A stretch of 64,000 bases of DNA, taken from Rhizobium mongolense subsp. loessense (GTDB taxonomy: Bacteria > Pseudomonadota > Alphaproteobacteria > Rhizobiales > Rhizobiaceae). How positions within the stretch are numbered: the stretch's first letter is position 1; the number at the start of each line of letters is the position of its first letter. The notes under the pieces were generated by a model, which worked only from the letters and a program-made list of their open reading frames with translations, was not told the DNA's origin and searched no databases. Shown in pieces: positions 28,427 through 39,379 of this stretch. The stretch is taken from assembly GCF_900099775.1 (NCBI RefSeq), contig NZ_FMTM01000003.1, positions 186,001 to 250,000 on the forward strand, in the 5' to 3' direction. Position numbers and translations under genes: made by a program.

Positions 28427-30282
28427 TGGACGGCGGTGACATGGCATTTTCCGCCGCAGGCGCGCTCTTCGGCAACGGCCGGGACCCGCTCGTCATCCTG
28501 AAGCGCGTCTACGGCTATCCCGCGTTTCGCGGCAAGCAACAGCAAGTGATCGATCAGCTCGTGGCAGGCGGCGATGCCGTGGTGCTCTTTCCGACGGGCG
28601 CCGGCAAATCGCTCTGCTTCCAGATCCCGGCGCTTTGCCGTGACGGCGTCGGCATCGTCGTTTCGCCGCTGATTGCCCTGATGCGCGATCAGGTGGAGGC
28701 GATGAAGCAGCTCGGCATCCGCGCTGCAGCGATCAACTCGTCGCTCACCCGCGAGGAATTCGTCGATGTCCGCCGGGCGCTCTCGGCGGGTCAGCTCGAT
28801 CTTCTTTATGTCACGCCGGAGAGGATCCTCATGGACGGCTTCAGAGAGACGATCGGCAGTGCGAAGATCGCGCTCTTTGCGATCGACGAAGCGCACTGCG
28901 TCTCGCAATGGGGGCATGACTTCCGCCCGGAATATCGCGAACTCGGCAGGCTTGCGGAACACTATCCGGGCGTGCCGCGCATTGCATTGACGGCGACTGC
29001 CGATCCGCACACCCGCGACGACATCATCGAACGGCTGGCGCTGAACAATGCCAAGGTCTTCACCACCAGCTTCGACCGGCCGAACATTTCCTACGAAATC
29101 GTCGAGCGCGATCAGCCGCGCCAGCAGCTCCTGCGGTTCCTCTCGAGGCACAAGGGCAATAGCGGCATCATCTACTGCCTGTCGCGCGCCAAGGTCGAAG
29201 ACACGGCAGATTGGCTGAACACGCAGGGCATCCGCGCGCTTCCCTATCATGCCGGCATGGACCGGTCGCTGCGCGATGCCAATCAGGATGCGTTCCTGAA
29301 AGAGGAAGAGCTTTGCCTCGTTGCCACAGTCGCCTTCGGCATGGGCATCGACAAGCCGAATGTGCGTTATGTCGCCCATCTCGACCTGCCGGGCTCCATC
29401 GAGGCCTATTACCAGGAAACCGGTCGTGCTGGGCGCGACGGCCTGCCGTCGGAGGTCTGGATGGCCTATGGCATGTCCGACGCCATCCAGCGCCGCCGCA
29501 TGATCGACGAGGGCAATGCGGCCGATGAGATCAAACGCATCGAACGCGGCAAGCTCAACGCGCTGCTCGCCATCTGCGAAACGGCTTCCTGCCGCCGTCA
29601 GGCGATTCTTGGGCATTTCGGCGAGGCGCATGCCGGCAATTGCGGAAATTGCGATACCTGCCTGAAGCCTGTCGAAACCTGGGACGGGACGGAAGCGGCG
29701 ATCAAGGCGCTGGCCGCCGTCTATCGCACCGGCGAGCGTTTTGGCACCAGCCATGTGATCGATGTGCTCCTCGGCAATATCAATGAAAAGACCGAGCGCT
29801 TCGGCCATATCGACATGCCGGTCTTCGGCGCCGGCAAGGATGTCCCGGCCCGCATCTGGCAATCCGTCTTCCGCCAGCTTCTTGCCATGGGTCTGATCCG
29901 CATCGATCATGAAGCCTATGGCGCGATGAAGCTTGAGCCGGATGCCCGAGCCGTCTTCAAGCATGAACGCCAGGTCTTCTTCCGCAAGGACCGCCCGGCC
30001 TCGGAACGCCGCACCAAGAAAGCCGAACGTAGCGAGCGCCGCTCCGGTCTTTCCGGCGCCGACAGCATTCTCTTCGAAGCGCTTCGGGCCGAACGCACGT
30101 CGATCGCCAAATCCCTCGGCGTTCCGCCCTATGTCGTCTTCCCCGATACGACGCTGATTGCCTTCGCCACCGAGCGGCCAAGGAGCCGGAAGGATCTCCT
30201 GAACATCTCGGGCGTTGGGCAATCGAAGCTTGAGCGCTATGGCGATGCGTTTCTGGACGTCATTCTGGCAAACGGCGACTAG
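28426..30282 (+). CDS. recQ: ATP-dependent DNA helicase RecQ
   Basis: This 618-residue superfamily 2 helicase unwinds recombination and stalled-fork intermediates. Walker A is in [16 protein letters not shown], the DEAH box in [20 protein letters not shown], motif VI in [19 protein letters not shown]. The RQC zinc-binding cysteines are in [15 protein letters not shown] and [12 protein letters not shown], and a C-terminal HRDC domain includes [23 protein letters not shown] 28426 overlaps the dnaG stop; ATG 28441 is an alternative. Confidence 0.96.
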   Translation: MDGGDMAFSAAGALFGNGRDPLVILKRVYGYPAFRGKQQQVIDQLVAGGDAVVLFPTGAGKSLCFQIPALCRDGVGIVVSPLIALMRDQVEAMKQLGIRAAAINSSLTREEFVDVRRALSAGQLDLLYVTPERILMDGFRETIGSAKIALFAIDEAHCVSQWGHDFRPEYRELGRLAEHYPGVPRIALTATADPHTRDDIIERLALNNAKVFTTSFDRPNISYEIVERDQPRQQLLRFLSRHKGNSGIIYCLSRAKVEDTADWLNTQGIRALPYHAGMDRSLRDANQDAFLKEEELCLVATVAFGMGIDKPNVRYVAHLDLPGSIEAYYQETGRAGRDGLPSEVWMAYGMSDAIQRRRMIDEGNAADEIKRIERGKLNALLAICETASCRRQAILGHFGEAHAGNCGNCDTCLKPVETWDGTEAAIKALAAVYRTGERFGTSHVIDVLLGNINEKTERFGHIDMPVFGAGKDVPARIWQSVFRQLLAMGLIRIDHEAYGAMKLEPDARAVFKHERQVFFRKDRPASERRTKKAERSERRSGLSGADSILFEALRAERTSIAKSLGVPPYVVFPDTTLIAFATERPRSRKDLLNISGVGQSKLERYGDAFLDVILANGD

Positions 30283-30383
30283 ACCGGAATTGGGGCGGTT
30301 GCAGAGGCCTGCCTAATGCAATCGGGTGATGTTCTGCGCGCCGGACCTCTGATATGTTTCCCCTAAAGTCCGGGGGACCTTCA

Positions 30384-30845
30384 ATGGCAATTTTCAACAG
30401 AGCGGTGGTTTCGTCGCCCGGGCGTGAGCGGATTGCTAGACATCTGCACGATGGGCAGGTCTTTATTCATGCGACGGCAGAAGAGACCGGGGGCGTGCTT
30501 GGCATGTGGGAGACATTTTCAGCGCCCGGAACAGGACCGGCCCCGCACATGCATACGCGCGAGACCGAGGTTTTCCGTGTGATTGCCGGAGCCTATCGTT
30601 TCTGGTGCGGCAACGAGGTGATCGATGCGCCTTTGGGCACCACGGTCGTTCTGCCGCCGAACGTGCCGCATGCGTGGAAAAACATCAGCGATGCGACAGG
30701 GCGCATGATGGCCGTCGTAACACCCGGTGGTTTCGAACATTTCTTCATGGAACTCGAACGCACCGGCGCCAACACGCCGGGAGCCATCCTTGCCGTTCAG
30801 GAGCGTTTCGGTCTTGTTGACGTCGAAATGGAAACCGAGCTCTAG
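30384..30845 (+). CDS. Cupin-domain protein
   Basis: This 153-residue protein is a single cupin barrel. Metal-ligand candidates are in GPAPHMHTRETEVFRVIAG (HxHxxxxE motif 1) and a later PPNVPHAWKNIS (motif 2 histidine). Such stand-alone cupins include quercetinase-like dioxygenases and sugar-binding proteins; the activity is not predictable. ATG 30384 follows cgggggacc. The 287 bases that follow, up to kbl, show no recognisable element. Confidence 0.82.
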   Translation: MAIFNRAVVSSPGRERIARHLHDGQVFIHATAEETGGVLGMWETFSAPGTGPAPHMHTRETEVFRVIAGAYRFWCGNEVIDAPLGTTVVLPPNVPHAWKNISDATGRMMAVVTPGGFEHFFMELERTGANTPGAILAVQERFGLVDVEMETEL

Positions 30846-31132
30846 GATCGAGATCGCCATCTTGCAGTCTATCCGCCCGATGAAGGCTAGCTGCAAAGGC
30901 AGTTTTCACATCCCGACGGTCATCCGCGATCGACGGTCAGGACATGCCGTTGACGAAGGAGGCAATTCCGAGCGAGGTCAATTGGCGAATTCAAGTGCGG
31001 TGTTGTGCGTGCCAGCTCCATCCTTCTGCAGGAGGCTGCTTCCTGCTGGTTTCGGTTCGGCGCTGAACAAGACAAGCCGACGGCAATATGCTAACTCGGC
31101 GACAGTCGGAAGCATCGGAAGAAAGACCGTCA

Positions 31133-32320
31133 ATGACCTCGCAATTCATCTCCCATCTGCGCGGCGAACTCTCCGCGCTCAAGGATGCCGGCCTCTACAA
31201 GTCCGAGCGCGTCATTACCTCGAAGCAAGCCGGCGAAATCGCCATAGCCTCCGGCGAGCGCGTGCTGAACTTCTGCGCCAACAACTATCTCGGCCTTGCG
31301 GATAACGACGAGCTGGCCGAGGCGGGCAAAAAGGCACTCGACCGTTATGGATACGGCATGGCCTCCGTCCGCTTCATCTGCGGCACTCAGGAGGAGCACA
31401 AGCAACTCGAATCCCGCATTTCGTCGTTCCTCGGCATGGAGGACACGCTCCTTTATTCCTCCTGCTTCGATGCCAATGGCGGTTTGTTCGAGACGCTGCT
31501 TGGCGAGGAGGATGCGATCATCTCCGATGCGCTTAACCATGCCTCGATCATCGACGGCGTGCGGCTCTCCAAAGCCAAGCGTTTCCGCTATGCCAACAAC
31601 GATATGAAGGCGCTGGAAGAGGAGTTGAAGAAGGCCGAAGACAGCCGCTTCAAGATGATCGCGACCGACGGTGTGTTCTCGATGGACGGCATCATCGCCA
31701 ACTTGCAAGGTGTCTGCGATCTCGCGGAGAAATACGGCGCAATGGTCATGGTGGACGACAGCCATGCCGTCGGCTTCGTCGGCAAGCATGGTCGTGGTTC
31801 GCCGGAACATTGCGGCGTCGAAGGCCGTGTCGATGTCATCACCGGCACGCTCGGAAAGGCACTCGGCGGTGCTTCGGGAGGTTATACTTCGGCGAAGGCC
31901 GAGATCGTCGACTGGCTTCGGCAGCGCTCGCGACCCTATCTCTTTTCCAATACGCTTGCACCGGTCATTGCCGCCGCCTCGCTCAAGGTCTTTGACCTGA
32001 TCGAGAACGGCAACGCATTGCGCGAAAAACTTTCAGCGAATGCTTCGCTCTTCCGCGCGGAGATGACCAAGCTCGGTTTCACGCTGGCGGGCGAGGGGCA
32101 TCCGATCATTCCCGTGATGCTCGGCGATGCCAAGCTCGCACAGGACATGGCGGCGCTGATGCTGAAGAAGGGTGTTTACGTGATCGGCTTTTCGTTCCCG
32201 GTCGTGCCCAAGGGCCAGGCGCGCATCCGCACGCAGATGTCGGCGGCGCATTCCAGGGCAGATGTCGAGCGCGTGGTTGCGGCTTTCGCGGAAGCGGGCA
32301 GGGAGCTGGGCGTCATTTGA
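31133..32320 (+). CDS. kbl: 2-amino-3-ketobutyrate CoA ligase
   Basis: This 395-residue PLP enzyme of the alpha-oxoamine synthase family cleaves 2-amino-3-ketobutyrate with CoA to glycine and acetyl-CoA, the second step of threonine catabolism. [13 protein letters not shown] and [20 protein letters not shown] are family signatures, [15 protein letters not shown] binds the cofactor, and the PLP lysine is in [15 protein letters not shown] (about residue 242). Threonine dehydrogenase is encoded 171 bases downstream on the same strand, separated by a palindromic repeat. Confidence 0.95.
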   Translation: MTSQFISHLRGELSALKDAGLYKSERVITSKQAGEIAIASGERVLNFCANNYLGLADNDELAEAGKKALDRYGYGMASVRFICGTQEEHKQLESRISSFLGMEDTLLYSSCFDANGGLFETLLGEEDAIISDALNHASIIDGVRLSKAKRFRYANNDMKALEEELKKAEDSRFKMIATDGVFSMDGIIANLQGVCDLAEKYGAMVMVDDSHAVGFVGKHGRGSPEHCGVEGRVDVITGTLGKALGGASGGYTSAKAEIVDWLRQRSRPYLFSNTLAPVIAAASLKVFDLIENGNALREKLSANASLFRAEMTKLGFTLAGEGHPIIPVMLGDAKLAQDMAALMLKKGVYVIGFSFPVVPKGQARIRTQMSAAHSRADVERVVAAFAEAGRELGVI

Positions 32321-32332
32321 CACCGCTTGTTC

Positions 32333-32448
32333 CATCTTCTCCGCGGCGCGGAGAAGATGTCAAAACGGATGAGGGGCCGAAGCGTCAGCGACGCTCTGAA
32401 TGGAATGAAGAGCAATTGACGGTGTGCCGTTCTCCCCGAGGGGAGAAG
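32333..32448. repeat. RIME-like palindromic intergenic repeat between kbl and tdh
   Basis: Two perfect hairpins flank a conserved-looking core: catcttctccg / cggagaagatg (32333-32359) and ttctcccc / ggggagaa (32429-32448), with gatgaggggccgaagcgtca between them. This mosaic of ttctccc palindromes and gatgagggg is typical of rhizobial intergenic mosaic elements. It lies inside the kbl-tdh transcription unit and may affect mRNA stability. Confidence 0.6.
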
Positions 32449-32491
32449 GGAAATAGCGAAGCTGGGCACCTTACAAGACGGGAATCCTCAA

Positions 32492-33529
32492 ATGTCGAAT
32501 ATGATGAAGGCGCTGGTCAAGTCGAAACCGGAAGTCGGGCTCTGGATGGAAAACGTGCCGGTTCCTGAGGTCGGGCCGAACGACGTTCTGATCCGCGTCA
32601 AGAAGTCGGCGATCTGCGGTACGGACGTCCATATCTGGAACTGGGACCAGTGGGCCCAGAAGACCATTCCGGTACCGATGGTCGTCGGCCATGAGTTCTG
32701 CGGCGAGATCGCCGAGATCGGTTCCGCCGTCACCAGATACCATGTCGGCGAGCGGGTTTCCGGCGAGGGCCATATCGTCTGCGGCAAGTGCCGCAACTGC
32801 CGTGCCGGCAGGGGGCATCTCTGCCGCAACACCCTTGGCGTCGGCGTCAACCGTCCCGGCTCCTTCGGCGAGTTCGTCTGTATTCCGGAAGCCAATGTCG
32901 TGCCGATCCCGGACGACATCCCGGACGAGATCGCTGCGATCTTCGACCCCTTCGGCAATGCGGTTCATACAGCACTTTCCTTCGATCTCGTCGGCGAGGA
33001 CGTGCTCGTCACCGGTGCAGGCCCGATCGGCATCATGGGCGCACTCGTCGCCAAACGTTCCGGCGCCCGCAAAGTCGTCATTACCGACATCAACCCGCAC
33101 CGACTGGATTTGGCGCGCAGACTCGGCATCGACTACGTCGTGGATGCATCGAAGGAGAATCTTGCCGATGTCATGAAGGCGATCGGTATGACGGAGGGTT
33201 TTGACGTCGGCCTGGAAATGTCGGGTGCAGCACCCGCCTTCCGCGACATGATCGACAAGATGAACAACGGTGGCAAGATCGCAATCCTCGGCATCGCGCC
33301 GGCTGGTTTCGAGATCGACTGGAACAAGGTCATCTTCAAGATGCTGAACCTCAAGGGCATCTACGGTCGCGAGATGTTCGAGACCTGGTACAAGATGATC
33401 GCCTTCGTGCAAGGCGGGCTCGATCTGTCGCCTGTCATCACGCACCGCATCAAGATCGACGAATTCCGGGACGGCTTCGAGGCGATGCGCTCAGGCAATT
33501 CCGGCAAGGTCGTGATGGATTGGAACTAA
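32492..33529 (+). CDS. tdh: L-threonine 3-dehydrogenase
   Basis: This 345-residue zinc-dependent MDR enzyme oxidises threonine to 2-amino-3-ketobutyrate with NAD+. Catalytic zinc residues are in [20 protein letters not shown] and VGHEFCGEI; the structural zinc cluster is in [20 protein letters not shown]. The cofactor fold shows [20 protein letters not shown] and the family-typical [12 protein letters not shown]. Together with kbl upstream it completes the threonine-to-glycine pathway. Confidence 0.95.
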   Translation: MSNMMKALVKSKPEVGLWMENVPVPEVGPNDVLIRVKKSAICGTDVHIWNWDQWAQKTIPVPMVVGHEFCGEIAEIGSAVTRYHVGERVSGEGHIVCGKCRNCRAGRGHLCRNTLGVGVNRPGSFGEFVCIPEANVVPIPDDIPDEIAAIFDPFGNAVHTALSFDLVGEDVLVTGAGPIGIMGALVAKRSGARKVVITDINPHRLDLARRLGIDYVVDASKENLADVMKAIGMTEGFDVGLEMSGAAPAFRDMIDKMNNGGKIAILGIAPAGFEIDWNKVIFKMLNLKGIYGREMFETWYKMIAFVQGGLDLSPVITHRIKIDEFRDGFEAMRSGNSGKVVMDWN

Positions 33530-33539
33530 AGGAAAAAAG

Positions 33540-33887
33540 ATGATCTACCAGGGAAGCTGCCACTGCGGCAAGATCGCGTTCGAGGTGGAAGGAGACTTCA
33601 AGACGGCGATCGATTGCAATTGCTCGCTCTGCCGGCGGCGGGGCGGCCTGCTTGCTTTTGTACCGCGCGACAAGCTAAAGCTGCAGACGCCGGAAGAAAA
33701 CAAGTCGACCTATACTTTCAACACCCATGTCATCAAACATCACTTCTGCAGCAACTGCGGTATTGCACCCTACGGCGAAGGCGTTCTTCCGAACGGCGAT
33801 CCCATGGCATCGATCAACCTGCGCTGTATTCCCGTCATCGATCTCGATTCTCTGGAAATCATGCCTTACGATGGCGCGTCCCGATAG
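33540..33887 (+). CDS. GFA-family (CENP-V type) zinc protein
   Basis: This 115-residue protein has the glutathione-dependent formaldehyde-activating enzyme fold. Zinc ligands are in GSCHCGKIAFEVEG, IDCNCSLCRRRG and HHFCSNCGIAPYGEG. It starts 11 bases after tdh, so it is probably part of the kbl-tdh unit. Most GFA-family proteins have no proven activity, and S-hydroxymethylglutathione synthase function should not be assumed. Confidence 0.85.
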   Translation: MIYQGSCHCGKIAFEVEGDFKTAIDCNCSLCRRRGGLLAFVPRDKLKLQTPEENKSTYTFNTHVIKHHFCSNCGIAPYGEGVLPNGDPMASINLRCIPVIDLDSLEIMPYDGASR

Positions 33888-34337
33888 CGATGGGCGGCGG
33901 ATATCCTGTAACGGCAGCTAAAAACCAGGAAGATCTCTCGTTGCCGTGGCAAGAATTCCTGCTCCCCTTGTCTTCTTGCGGTGACATCCTATCTAAGCGA
34001 AGCAATCGCTTGAGCGGTTCCCAGCCTGTGGATAAGGGTTTTTCCGTGTTTTCGACGGCTTTTTTAGTGGAAAAGCTTGACGCGAACAAAAATTGTGGGA
34101 ATCACCGTTCGACTTGAAAAGCGGTGAACTGGGTCGAGGCGGATCGCACATAACCATGGCCGGAAATTTCGAAGCACTAAAGCTCTGTCGTCCGGCATCA
34201 GCGATCGTGGTTAATTGGGCTTTAAAGGTCATCCCGTTAGGTGGGTAAGGTGATTCGAGGCTTGGGTTTGCGCACTCAGGCTTCGAGGGCCGTTCACCGC
34301 AGCGAGTTTGAATAGCGTCAGGAAGGCGACGATATAA
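33888..34337 (+). other. Gene-free rpoD upstream region
   Basis: These 450 bases between the GFA gene and rpoD have no credible coding frame. They include T-rich and A-rich tracts around 34035-34095 and a ttgacg hexamer near 34077, but no -10 or terminator clear enough to call. The region probably holds the rpoD promoter and leader. Confidence 0.5.
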
Positions 34338-36392
34338 ATGGTAACCAAGGTCAAAGAGAACGAAGAAGCGGAAGTCGAACGCGACGGCGCATCCGACGGC
34401 CCTCTTCTCGATCTTTCCGATGACGCGGTCAAGAAAATGATCAAGGCCGCGAAGAAGCGCGGCTACGTGACGATGGACGAGCTGAATGCCGTTCTTCCGT
34501 CCGAGGAAGTGACGTCCGAGCAGATCGAAGACACGATGGCGATGTTGTCCGATATGGGCATCAATGTCATCGAAGACGAAGAAGCCGAAGAGGCAGGCCA
34601 GGGCGGCGGTGACGACGACGACGCGGGCGGCGATGACGAGAGCGAAGGCGGCGAACTTGCGCCTTCCGGCGGCACCGCGCTTGCAACGGCAAAGAAGAAG
34701 GAGCCGACCGATCGTACCGACGATCCGGTGCGCATGTATCTGCGCGAGATGGGTTCCGTCGAACTCTTGTCGCGCGAAGGCGAAATTGCCATCGCCAAGC
34801 GCATCGAGGCCGGCCGCGAAACCATGATCGCCGGGCTCTGCGAAAGCCCGCTCACCTTCCAAGCGCTCATCATCTGGCGCGACGAACTGAACGAGGGCAC
34901 GACGCTGCTTCGCGAGATCATCGATCTCGAAACGACCTATTCCGGTCCGGAAGCCAAGGCCGCCCCACAGTTCCAGAGCCCTGAAAAGATCGAGGCTGAC
35001 CGCAAGGCCGCCGAAGAGAAGGAAAAGACCCGCCGCATGCGTTCCGGCGACGACGACATCACCGATGTCGGCGGCGAAGGCATGCCTGTGGAAGAAGAGG
35101 AAGAGGACGAAGACGAATCCAACCTCTCGCTCGCAGCCATGGAAGCAGAGCTGCGGCCGCAGGTCATGGAGACGCTCGACCTCATCGCCGAGACCTACAA
35201 GAAGCTGCGCAAGCTGCAGGACCAGCAGGTCGAGCAACGCCTTGCCGCGACCGGTACGCTGTCTTCTGCCCAAGAGCGCCGCTACAAGGAACTCAAGGAC
35301 GAGCTGATCAAGGCCGTCAAGTCGCTTTCGCTCAACCAGAACCGCATCGAGGCTCTGGTCGAGCAGCTTTACGATATCAACAAGCGCCTCGTTCAGAACG
35401 AAGGCCGCCTGCTGCGTCTGGCTGAATCCTACGGCGTCAAGCGCGACTCGTTCCTGGAGCAGTATCAGGGTGCCGAGCTCGATCCGAACTGGATGAAGTC
35501 GATCGGCAATCTGGCTGCGCGCGGCTGGAAGGAATTCGCCAAGGGCGAGAACACGACGATCCGTGACATCCGCCAGGAGATCCAGAACCTCGCCACGGAA
35601 ACCGGCATCTCGATTTCGGAGTTCCGCCGCATCGTGCACATGGTGCAGAAGGGCGAGCGCGAAGCGCGCATAGCCAAGAAGGAAATGGTCGAAGCGAATC
35701 TTCGCCTCGTCATCTCCATCGCCAAGAAGTACACCAACCGCGGCCTGCAGTTCCTCGACCTCATTCAGGAAGGCAATATCGGCCTGATGAAGGCGGTCGA
35801 CAAGTTCGAATACCGCCGCGGCTATAAGTTCTCGACCTATGCGACATGGTGGATCCGCCAGGCGATCACCCGCTCGATCGCCGACCAGGCGCGCACGATC
35901 CGCATTCCGGTGCACATGATCGAGACGATCAACAAGATCGTCCGCACGTCCCGCCAGATGCTGCACGAAATCGGCCGCGAGCCGACGCCGGAGGAACTGG
36001 CCGAAAAGCTCGCCATGCCGCTCGAAAAGGTCCGCAAGGTCCTGAAGATCGCCAAGGAGCCGATCTCGCTCGAAACCCCCGTGGGCGACGAGGAAGATTC
36101 ACACCTCGGCGATTTCATCGAAGACAAGAACGCGCTGCTGCCAATCGACGCCGCCATCCAGGCGAACCTGCGCGAGACGACGACGCGTGTTCTCGCCTCG
36201 CTCACACCGCGCGAGGAACGCGTGCTGCGCATGCGCTTCGGCATCGGCATGAACACGGACCATACGCTCGAGGAAGTCGGCCAGCAGTTCTCGGTTACCC
36301 GCGAACGTATCCGTCAGATCGAGGCGAAGGCGCTGCGCAAGCTCAAGCATCCGAGCCGCTCCAGAAAACTCCGCAGCTTCCTGGATAGCTGA
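34338..36392 (+). CDS. rpoD: Primary sigma factor RpoD (sigma-70/SigA)
   Basis: This 684-residue housekeeping sigma factor has region 1.1 ([20 protein letters not shown]), an acidic linker, region 1.2 ([20 protein letters not shown]), a long non-conserved insertion, region 2 ([20 protein letters not shown], for -10 melting) and region 4 ([20 protein letters not shown], for -35 recognition). Length matches rhizobial RpoD. A terminator follows 51 bases after the stop. Confidence 0.97.
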   Translation: MVTKVKENEEAEVERDGASDGPLLDLSDDAVKKMIKAAKKRGYVTMDELNAVLPSEEVTSEQIEDTMAMLSDMGINVIEDEEAEEAGQGGGDDDDAGGDDESEGGELAPSGGTALATAKKKEPTDRTDDPVRMYLREMGSVELLSREGEIAIAKRIEAGRETMIAGLCESPLTFQALIIWRDELNEGTTLLREIIDLETTYSGPEAKAAPQFQSPEKIEADRKAAEEKEKTRRMRSGDDDITDVGGEGMPVEEEEEDEDESNLSLAAMEAELRPQVMETLDLIAETYKKLRKLQDQQVEQRLAATGTLSSAQERRYKELKDELIKAVKSLSLNQNRIEALVEQLYDINKRLVQNEGRLLRLAESYGVKRDSFLEQYQGAELDPNWMKSIGNLAARGWKEFAKGENTTIRDIRQEIQNLATETGISISEFRRIVHMVQKGEREARIAKKEMVEANLRLVISIAKKYTNRGLQFLDLIQEGNIGLMKAVDKFEYRRGYKFSTYATWWIRQAITRSIADQARTIRIPVHMIETINKIVRTSRQMLHEIGREPTPEELAEKLAMPLEKVRKVLKIAKEPISLETPVGDEEDSHLGDFIEDKNALLPIDAAIQANLRETTTRVLASLTPREERVLRMRFGIGMNTDHTLEEVGQQFSVTRERIRQIEAKALRKLKHPSRSRKLRSFLDS

Positions 36393-36442
36393 GAGCCGTA
36401 CCGGCCGCGATGACAGCCTTGCGGATGACTGATTGATGATCG

Positions 36443-36474
36443 AAGAGCCGGGTCCGTCCCGGCTCTTTCTTTTG
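36443..36474 (+). terminator. Intrinsic terminator of rpoD
   Basis: A hairpin with arms agagccggg / cccggctct is followed by ttcttttg, shortly after the rpoD stop codon. Confidence 0.85.
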
Positions 36475-36614
36475 CGTTACCAGACATTCCGTCGCTTTCC
36501 TCGCGCCTCAATGGTATAGTCCGGATGATACGGGGGACGGGACCGGCCGCAGCGCGTGAGCGAAGGTCGCCACAATACCTGCGTGGACCAAAACCCTCCG
36601 TAGGGAGGTGTGCA

Positions 36615-36908
36615 ATGACCACATACGTCATGCTTATCAACTGGACGGATCAAGGCGTTCGCAGTGCACGCGACTCGGCAAAAAGGCTGGACGCGGCAAA
36701 GAAGGCGCTCGGCGAGATGGGCGGCTCCTTCAAGGATTTCTTTCTGACGATGGGTGAATACGACATGGTCTCCATATGCGAGGCGCCGGACGACGCGGTG
36801 ATGGCGCGGTTCACGCTGCAGCTTGCAACGGCCGGCAACGTTCGCACGAAAACGCTGAAAGCGTTTCCAGAGGCTGCCTATCGCGAAATCATAGGCTCGC
36901 TCGGCTAA
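36615..36908 (+). CDS. GYD-domain protein
   Basis: This 97-residue protein begins MTTYVMLINWTDQGVRSA and contains the GEYDMVSICEAPDD segment that gives GYD its name. It is a small ferredoxin-like fold of unknown function, common in soil bacteria. The start follows agggaggtg, a near-perfect ribosome-binding site. Confidence 0.85.
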   Translation: MTTYVMLINWTDQGVRSARDSAKRLDAAKKALGEMGGSFKDFFLTMGEYDMVSICEAPDDAVMARFTLQLATAGNVRTKTLKAFPEAAYREIIGSLG

Positions 36909-37074
36909 CGGCGATCGGCCTGCGATCGCAGCCTCGTGACGGTGAAAAGATGTGGACGATCGGCCGCGGGGCCTTCGCTCGGCCGCGCGGCGAGGCACTT
37001 TTTTGTTTTGCGGCTTGATGCTGCCTTCTTGAAAGGCCACATCCGTACCTTGTCGGAGAGCATAATTCGCGGGC

Positions 37075-38193
37075 ATGCAGAAGATCGTCGCAAAGCGCTG
37101 GGGAGAGATCAGTTGGGGTGTCACAGCCTCGATCGCGCTGCATATTGCCGTCGTTGCGTTTTTCCTGGTGAAGCTGCCTGAAAAGACGCCGCAACCGCCA
37201 GAAGAAGAGACGGTGAACGTCGATCTCGTGCCTCCGCCGGAAGAGGAAAAGAAGCCGGAGGAGAAGAAGGCCGAGGAAAAGAAGGCAGAAGAGCAAAAGC
37301 CGCCTGAGAAACCTCCCGAGCTGCCGAAGATCGAGGAGAAGGCTGAGCAGAAACCGCCGGCGCCACCACCACCTCCTCCTCCGCCGTCGGAAGCCAAGCC
37401 GTCCGAACCGCCGAAATCCGAAGCCAGGAACGATCCCTCCGACAAGGAAGGGAAGGACCAGAGAATGCCCGTCCTGAGGCCGGTCTTCGAGTTCGGCGAC
37501 AAGGATAGTGGCCCCCGCAAATCCGAAACGGGCAACGTTTCGGCGGAGGCTGGTAAGCCGCCGGTGACGCCCCCGGACGAGCCGAAACAGGAAGAGCCCA
37601 AGCCCGCCGAAACGGCTGCTGCAAAGCCTCCCGCCACGGACCAGCCGCCGGCAAACCCAGTGCCGGACGATGTCAATCTGCCTCAGGTGGATGTGGCCAA
37701 TAACGACCCGCAGAAGAACGGACCTGCAGCCGGCGCGGAAGACAAGGCGAATATCGGCTTCGAACCGGCAAAGCCTACGGACCAGCCCAAGATCGATCAG
37801 ACGGAAACGACGAAGGCTGAAAAGCCTAGCGAGCTGAAGGAAGCAAAGACGCTGTTCTCGCAGAACGAAACGGATGATCCGATCGCCCGGACTGCCATGG
37901 GCAACATGCCGCGCGGAAGAAGGGCCGCGCAGCTTTGCAGCACCGAACTTCGCGAGCAACTGGTTCACGGATCGCCCGCCTACAACCCGGTAATGGTCCC
38001 CACTTATGCGCTGCCGCGCGGTACGAAGCTCGAGGTGCGGCGTGGTGCCTTCCGCACGCGCGAGGGATGGTACGACGTTCAATTCCGATGTGAGGTGGAC
38101 GAGGGCGTAACCAAAATCGTCTCGTTTGCCGTCGATGTCGGCGATCCGATCCCGCCCAGCCTGTGGCGCAGCCGCAATCTTCCGCAGTTCTGA
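37075..38193 (+). CDS. DUF930 protein with TonB-like proline-rich linker
   Basis: This 372-residue protein has three parts: an N-terminal membrane anchor (SWGVTASIALHIAVVAFFLV, about residues 13-32), a long Pro/Glu/Lys-rich periplasmic linker (about residues 40-260, with runs of EEKK and a stretch of eight prolines) and a C-terminal folded domain with two cysteines (about residues 285-370; AQLCSTELREQLVHGSPAYN and FRTREGWYDVQFRCEVDEG). The C-terminal domain matches DUF930, a rhizobial family. The anchor plus linker resemble TonB, but the TonB C-terminal fold is absent, so it more likely spans the periplasm to an envelope partner. Confidence 0.78.
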   Translation: MQKIVAKRWGEISWGVTASIALHIAVVAFFLVKLPEKTPQPPEEETVNVDLVPPPEEEKKPEEKKAEEKKAEEQKPPEKPPELPKIEEKAEQKPPAPPPPPPPPSEAKPSEPPKSEARNDPSDKEGKDQRMPVLRPVFEFGDKDSGPRKSETGNVSAEAGKPPVTPPDEPKQEEPKPAETAAAKPPATDQPPANPVPDDVNLPQVDVANNDPQKNGPAAGAEDKANIGFEPAKPTDQPKIDQTETTKAEKPSELKEAKTLFSQNETDDPIARTAMGNMPRGRRAAQLCSTELREQLVHGSPAYNPVMVPTYALPRGTKLEVRRGAFRTREGWYDVQFRCEVDEGVTKIVSFAVDVGDPIPPSLWRSRNLPQF

Positions 38194-38273
38194 CACGGGC
38201 TCGCACCAGCCCTGCGCAAGTAAGTTCTCCTAGTCTGCTTTCATCGCTGAATGTTCCGGTGAATGAAAGGACG

Positions 38274-38438
38274 ATGATGTCGAACGAAATCGAGCACTTC
38301 TTTGAAATGCAGGACGAGGCCGCGAGCCTGGCGTTCCTCCAAAACAAGGGTGATGAACTCACCGATATTCTGGTCGCAGCGCTCGAAGACGCTCTGAAAA
38401 TTCTCTCCGACGACATCCGGCCTGAAACACTTCACTAA
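38274..38438 (+). CDS. Small acidic helical protein
   Basis: Translation from ATG 38274 (or 38277), preceded by gaaagga, gives a 54-residue acidic protein: SNEIEHFFEMQDEAASLAFL then NKGDELTDILVAALEDALKI. It has no membrane segment, and codon use resembles its neighbours. No family is recognised. It lies 80 bases after the DUF930 gene and before an AraC regulator. Confidence 0.5.
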   Translation: MMSNEIEHFFEMQDEAASLAFLQNKGDELTDILVAALEDALKILSDDIRPETLH

Positions 38439-38501
38439 TCTCGGCAAAGCGTTGCGTGCTTCGCCTGCCGCTGGCACAGTCCGGACGGAAGGAGACGCTG
38501 C

Positions 38502-39308
38502 GTGGCCAAAAGTCAGTTCACAATGCACCGTTCGGCGATGGCCGGGGTGGAGGCCGTCGAAGCGGAAACACGACATAGTTTCGCACGGCATACGCATGAA
38601 CAATTCGGCATCGGCCTGATTGTCTCCGGTGCGCAGAGGTCGCTGAGCGGGCGCGGCATGGTCGAGGCGCAAGCCGGCGATCTCATCACCGTCAATCCGA
38701 ACGAGGTCCATGACGGCACACCGATCGGCGAGTGGCGCTCGTGGCGCATCCTCTATTTCGATCCGGCGATCATCGGGGATCTCGTGCAGGATGCCTGCGA
38801 AAGCAGGATGATGCGCTCGGAAATTCCGCGCCCCGTTATTCAAAATAGCGTCCTTGCAGCACGCTTCGCGAGCCTCTTTGCCGCAATCACAGGCAGTTCC
38901 ACGCAGGATGACCTTGCACGCGAAGAACTGCTCCTCGGCGTTGTTGCTGATGTGATGCGCGAACAGCCGATGCCGGAAGTGGCTCGTATGGCGCCGGGCG
39001 CGATCCGCAAGGCGCAGAGCCTGATCGACGGCGATCCCCTCGCCAATGTCTCGCTTGCCGATCTTGCGCGCGAAAGCGGCCTTAGCCGGTTTCAGGTGCT
39101 GCGCGGTTTTGCGAAAGCAACCGGCATGACGCCGCATGCCTATCTGGTCCAGGCGCGCATCCACATGGCCCGCCGCCTGATCGCTTCGGGCACGCCGCTT
39201 GCCGAAGCGGCCTTCGCCAGCGGCTTTGCCGATCAGAGCCACATGACACGCGTCTTCACGGCCAAATACGGCCTTACGCCGCGTGTCTATGCCACGGCAC
39301 TTGCTTGA
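38502..39308 (+). CDS. AraC-family regulator with N-terminal cupin sensor
   Basis: This 268-residue protein has an AraC-ligand-binding cupin half (SFARHTHEQFGIGLIVSG, then GDLITVNPNEVHDGTPIGEW) and a C-terminal double helix-turn-helix (LADLARESGLSRFQVLRGFA, then AAFASGFADQSHMTRVFTAK). Regulators of this architecture often sit beside an amino-acid or metabolite exporter, and an EamA-type exporter gene follows after 71 bases on the same strand, so it probably controls that gene. The ligand is unknown. Confidence 0.88.
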   Translation: MAKSQFTMHRSAMAGVEAVEAETRHSFARHTHEQFGIGLIVSGAQRSLSGRGMVEAQAGDLITVNPNEVHDGTPIGEWRSWRILYFDPAIIGDLVQDACESRMMRSEIPRPVIQNSVLAARFASLFAAITGSSTQDDLAREELLLGVVADVMREQPMPEVARMAPGAIRKAQSLIDGDPLANVSLADLARESGLSRFQVLRGFAKATGMTPHAYLVQARIHMARRLIASGTPLAEAAFASGFADQSHMTRVFTAKYGLTPRVYATALA

Positions 39309-39379
39309 CGGCCTGCAATTTCGTTCAAGAAGCTATTTCGTCTTTGCGGTTTTCTCCGTCCATCGAAACGGAGAATCCC

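Noticed and set aside
28192..30222. A 676-codon minus-strand frame opposite recQ
   Set aside because: It mirrors recQ without any domain and is a compositional shadow.
33993..35966. A 657-codon minus-strand frame opposite rpoD
   Set aside because: It is antisense to rpoD, with low-complexity Val/Leu/Phe-rich stretches caused by the acidic sigma region; no supporting ribosome site.
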